A stretch of 64,000 bases of DNA from Candidatus Gastranaerophilales bacterium (GTDB lineage Bacteria; Cyanobacteriota; Vampirovibrionia; Gastranaerophilales; Gastranaerophilaceae): NCBI GenBank assembly GCA_900548405.1, contig UNSJ01000003.1:6603-70602 (forward strand), read 5' to 3'. Below are positions 61,391-64,000 of the stretch, piece after piece. The stretch's first letter is position 1. Every line of letters starts with the position of its first letter. Below the pieces are notes generated by a model that made no database searches, was not told the origin of the DNA, and worked only from the letters and a program-made list of their open reading frames with translations. The translations under genes and the position numbers were made by a program.

Positions 61391-61420
61391 AAGGACAGGT
61401 TCAACAAAAACCTGTCCTAT
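61391..61420. terminator. Terminator of PEP carboxykinase gene
   Basis: AGGACAGGTT and AACCTGTCCT form a ten-base stem, followed on the minus strand by TATTTTATG. It lies 28 bases after the stop codon at 61448. Confidence 0.8.
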
Positions 61421-61447
61421 TTTATATTTTTTAATAAGTTTTACTTA

Positions 61448-63109
61448 TTAAACACCTGCCGGAACTTTTGCTTCTGCAATAACAGCTTCTAAAGCTTTTA
61501 ATGCATCTTCAGGTAATTTATCTAAACCTGCTTTTTCAGTTTCTCTTGATTTTACGAAATCAATTCTATCGTTCATACGAGCGATAAACTGTTCTGCGTA
61601 TTCTTTATTAGAGAATGAAGCATTAAATCCTTCGATATCCATAATTTGAATATCTGAGAAGTTTTCCCATTTATGGAATTTAGCAGTACCTTCAACAATA
61701 GCTTCAATGATACCCAAAGTATGTTTAGGCTGAACTTTTGTACCCATAAATTCACCTGTGTTTAAGATATAGCAGTCAACGCCATCTTCAATCAATTGTT
61801 TAAATCTTGTATAATCCATTTCAAGAGGATAAACTCTGAACGGGTTAGCATAAGGTTCAACAACTAAAGCGTTAGGATCAACACCTGCTGCCAATCTTTC
61901 AGCTGATGAACGTTTTGTTGCTAATGTAGCACCCATAGCAGAACCTAATGAAGCACCTGATAATTTTAAAACAGGAGGAATTGTAGGATCTTTCATCAAC
62001 CAGAAAATAGCATTGATAGGTTCATTGATTCTATCAACTCTGTTTGGTGACCATAATTTAGATTTAACAGCACGTCCGTTGCCGTTTCTGATATCTTCCG
62101 TAACTGAAACAACTTTACCGTCAGCTAAAGCAATAGCACCGGCATTTTGTTGAGTTAAGATATATTTGTTGTCATCACATCCGATAGGATAATCTGCTGT
62201 TTTATCAAAGTAAGCAGGTTCCAATGCGATTGTATATTTATCGTGAACATTGATAATAAACGCATCATCGTGAAGAACTGTAATATTGTATTTGTTGTTG
62301 TGTTTTGCGTGAGTAATTGTTGATTTACCTGAACCTGATAAACCGAATACTGCAACTTGGAAAGATTTTCCGCCGTCAAGGTTGTAACGTTTCATACCAC
62401 CGTGACAAGATGCATAACCGTTACGAGCAGCTGCACCCCAAGCAAGAGTTAAAGTACCTTTTTTGTGTTCACCAAAATATCTCATACCTAAAATACAAGC
62501 ACAATTATGTTCAGGATCAAAGAAAGTCAAGCCGTATGGGAAGTCAGGGTGAGTCCAGTCAGGATCTGAGAATACATAAATATCGCCTTCAGGTAATTCT
62601 CTTGATTCTGAATACATTTCAGCATAAGCTTCATTAATGTATTGGAAGTTTAACATCCAAGAATACATAACATTTTCAAAACCTTCAGGAATCATCAAAT
62701 GAGCTTTAATCATAAAGTCATTATCAAGACCAACTACTGCTTCTGTTTTATACATCAATTTATCACGTGTAGAGTAAACTGCTTCACGGATGATTGGTAA
62801 TAAGTATTTTAAATCGCAGCCTGGTTCACCAACAATTTTTCTTGCTGCTGCACAACGGCCTACTACTGTTCCGTCATTGAACAATAATTGGTTTGCGCCT
62901 TGAGGAAGACCAATTTTTTCAGGTTTGTAAACAGGCATGCCTGTTAATTCAATTGTACCTGAGCTGCTTTTTGCTAATTTGTAAGCTTCTGATACAGATT
63001 TTACTTCTTCAACGTTGTTGCCGAAGAATGGTGCAGTGATTGTAGCACGAGCTGCTGACATCATTTTTTTCAATTCTTCCGAATTAGTAAAGAATTCTTT
63101 TGTTGCCAT
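61448..63109 (-). CDS. pckA: Phosphoenolpyruvate carboxykinase (ATP type), divergent
   Basis: The enzyme interconverts oxaloacetate and PEP using ATP/ADP. The 553-residue product has MRYFGEHKKGTLTLAWGAAA, the kinase-1a loop FGLSGSGKSTITHA near residue 258, and LHDDAFIINVHDKYTIALEP. PVLKLSGASLGSAMGATLAT and GEFMGTKVQPKHTLGIIEAI follow. It is close in length to ATP-type enzymes, but the N-terminal third and the region around the P-loop differ from E. coli Pck. AAGGAGAAAAAT lies before the ATG. It stands alone between terminators. The direction in this organism could be anaplerotic or gluconeogenic. Confidence 0.88.
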   Translation of the reverse strand: MATKEFFTNSEELKKMMSAARATITAPFFGNNVEEVKSVSEAYKLAKSSSGTIELTGMPVYKPEKIGLPQGANQLLFNDGTVVGRCAAARKIVGEPGCDLKYLLPIIREAVYSTRDKLMYKTEAVVGLDNDFMIKAHLMIPEGFENVMYSWMLNFQYINEAYAEMYSESRELPEGDIYVFSDPDWTHPDFPYGLTFFDPEHNCACILGMRYFGEHKKGTLTLAWGAAARNGYASCHGGMKRYNLDGGKSFQVAVFGLSGSGKSTITHAKHNNKYNITVLHDDAFIINVHDKYTIALEPAYFDKTADYPIGCDDNKYILTQQNAGAIALADGKVVSVTEDIRNGNGRAVKSKLWSPNRVDRINEPINAIFWLMKDPTIPPVLKLSGASLGSAMGATLATKRSSAERLAAGVDPNALVVEPYANPFRVYPLEMDYTRFKQLIEDGVDCYILNTGEFMGTKVQPKHTLGIIEAIVEGTAKFHKWENFSDIQIMDIEGFNASFSNKEYAEQFIARMNDRIDFVKSRETEKAGLDKLPEDALKALEAVIAEAKVPAGV

Positions 63110-63202
63110 ATTTTTCTCCTTCTTTTATACACTTAATAAGTGTAAATATTACATTAACCTCTACTTCCTATCGTAGCATAAAAAGAAAAAAACACAACGA
63201 AA

Positions 63203-63236
63203 TAAAAAAAAGACTGAATAAATCAGTCTTTTTTTA
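63203..63236. terminator. Terminator after the last prepilin
   Basis: AAAAAGACTGA and TCAGTCTTTTT form a stem with loop ATAAA and T-runs on both strands. It ends the prepilin gene whose stop is at 63239. Confidence 0.9.
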
Positions 63237-63238
63237 TA

Positions 63239-64000
63239 TTAGTAATTCATTTCCCATCCGTCATTGAGGATTTTACCGAAGCACCCCATAGCGGCACTTC
63301 CTGCGGCATTACATTTCCTTGTGTAAATTCCATCTCTCTGCTCTTTTGTTAAAGGAGCAGAATAAACTGTTCCATACTCGATTTCATCAAGCATTCCATT
63401 AGGATACAAACCTATATTAAACAAATCTCTGCCGACAATATTAGGTCCTTTCGGTCCGTTTATATCTATCAATAAATTCATAACAGAACCGTAAGTCGAA
63501 CCGTAGTAGTAACCGGGTCTTATTGAAGCACCGCTTGCGATAACATAAGATGTTCTGTCAGCACCGTGCCCTGACAAAGCAGAGCCGCTCAATAACTTAT
63601 ATGATGATGCAAAGCATGGTGTTAAGGCATTTGTACAGGTTTGTACAACCTTAAAATTATCTTTAATAAAATTATTAGCAGCAGTTTGTGAATTAATACC
63701 GGCTTCAATCAAATTGATAGCGTTTTTAGAATTCATTTGAGAAACAGCAGCCTGCTGTATTTCATTGTAAACTTTATGTAACTGTGTAACATATGACTGT
63801 CTTTGGTAATTCTGCATCAAAGACGGAACTGTCATTGCAGAAACTACACCGATAATGCCGAGTGTGACCAATACTTCAGCAAGAGTGAATCCGAAACGGC
63901 GTTGACTGTTCAACATGGCTACGTGTCTTGGATTTCTTCCACGCTCGCTGAGCCTCAACTGTTGAGCTTGCTCTTGCAGTTTCGGTCTGTTCGCTATCCG
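63239..64000 (-). CDS. Prepilin-like protein, 5' end open to the window edge
   Basis: From ATG 63916 the product has MLNSQRRFGFTLAEVLVTLG and MQNYQRQSYVTQLHKVYNEI, then LIDINGPKGPNIVGRDLFNI and the end GCFGKILNDGWEMNY, 225 residues. The frame stays open upstream to the window edge (RGRNPRHVAMLNSQ...), so a longer leader, perhaps with a G run, may lie outside. The stretch around MLNSQRRFGFTLAEV is almost identical in DNA to the gene at 10299, while the rest is closest to those at 27443 and 52400. This suggests exchange of the N-terminal segment. Confidence 0.85.
   Translation of the reverse strand, partial: RIANRPKLQEQAQQLRLSERGRNPRHVAMLNSQRRFGFTLAEVLVTLGIIGVVSAMTVPSLMQNYQRQSYVTQLHKVYNEIQQAAVSQMNSKNAINLIEAGINSQTAANNFIKDNFKVVQTCTNALTPCFASSYKLLSGSALSGHGADRTSYVIASGASIRPGYYYGSTYGSVMNLLIDINGPKGPNIVGRDLFNIGLYPNGMLDEIEYGTVYSAPLTKEQRDGIYTRKCNAAGSAAMGCFGKILNDGWEMNY

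Noticed and set aside
62155-62637. Open frames on both strands inside the PEP carboxykinase gene
   Set aside because: They overlap a full-length gene with clear motifs and have low-complexity or Tyr/Gln-rich text typical of shadow frames.

Overview
The window is AT-rich bacterial DNA with short intergenic gaps. The most likely source is an uncultured gut lineage of the Vampirovibrionia/Melainabacteria, order Gastranaerophilales. The reasons are the gene style (many scattered single prepilin-like genes with the signal FTLAEVLITLGIIGVV, efp-accB-accC order, small lineage-specific MK/MR membrane proteins) and the codon use. This placement is by recognition, not by phylogeny. Outer-membrane-like and type IV pilus parts suggest a diderm.

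Layout. 1-4.5 kb: tRNA-Leu, a membrane-anchored protein and mutS. 4.5-10.3 kb (minus): tgt-ndk, a probable metalloprotease, an RDD membrane protein and a MATE exporter. 10.3-17.5 kb: three prepilins, accC-accB-efp, two related membrane proteins and small HTH regulators. 17.5-27.4 kb (plus): rsgA, a polyprenyl synthase, a PAP2-like protein, two glycosyltransferases, a SWIM-SNF2 helicase, HU (minus) and apt. 27.4-30.3 kb (minus): a prepilin and two overlapping zinc alcohol dehydrogenases. 30.3-35.4 kb (plus): an acetyltransferase-like protein, ilvC, a YhaM-like HD protein, two tandem thymidylate-kinase paralogues and a winged-helix protein. 35.4-40.3 kb (minus): B12-type radical SAM, MFS transporter, pyrG and gatC. 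40.4-42.8 kb: a group 3 sigma factor, prepilin peptidase and an XRE regulator beside a 34-bp perfect palindrome. 42.8-47.4 kb (minus): ruvA, dnaA, an rRNA/tRNA methyltransferase, a proline peptidase and a parvulin. 47.4-48.3 kb: non-coding, with a possible structured RNA, tRNA-Gly and repeated tRNA 3' ends. 48.3-64 kb: mscS, rlmH, an M49-like peptidase, folE2, a thioredoxin-like protein, a second sigma factor, deoB, a ferredoxin, ATP-type PEP carboxykinase and five more prepilins.

Main discovery. Five of the nine prepilin genes (near 11.1, 28.1, 50.4, 53.1 and 57.7 kb) have the same upstream module: a strong Shine-Dalgarno, a short basic leader (MKRLSYV, MKKISYV, MKRIDLL, MKKIRHI, or a longer one), then a run of exactly ten G. 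With ten G the leader frame stops two to four codons later. With one more G, or a -1 slip, all five leaders read without a stop into the prepilin signal peptide. The run therefore sits upstream of the expected prepilin-peptidase cleavage site, so it could switch expression without changing the mature pilin. This fits phase variation or programmed slippage of a pilin repertoire processed by the peptidase at 41251.

A second theme is regulation. Several genes (mutS, rsgA, 30349, the XRE gene at 42562, the prepilin at 59249) have a TTGNNN-17-TATAAT-type promoter whose -10 box ends 5-7 bases before the start codon. This implies leaderless transcripts. Other genes, including the G-run leaders, have strong Shine-Dalgarno sites.
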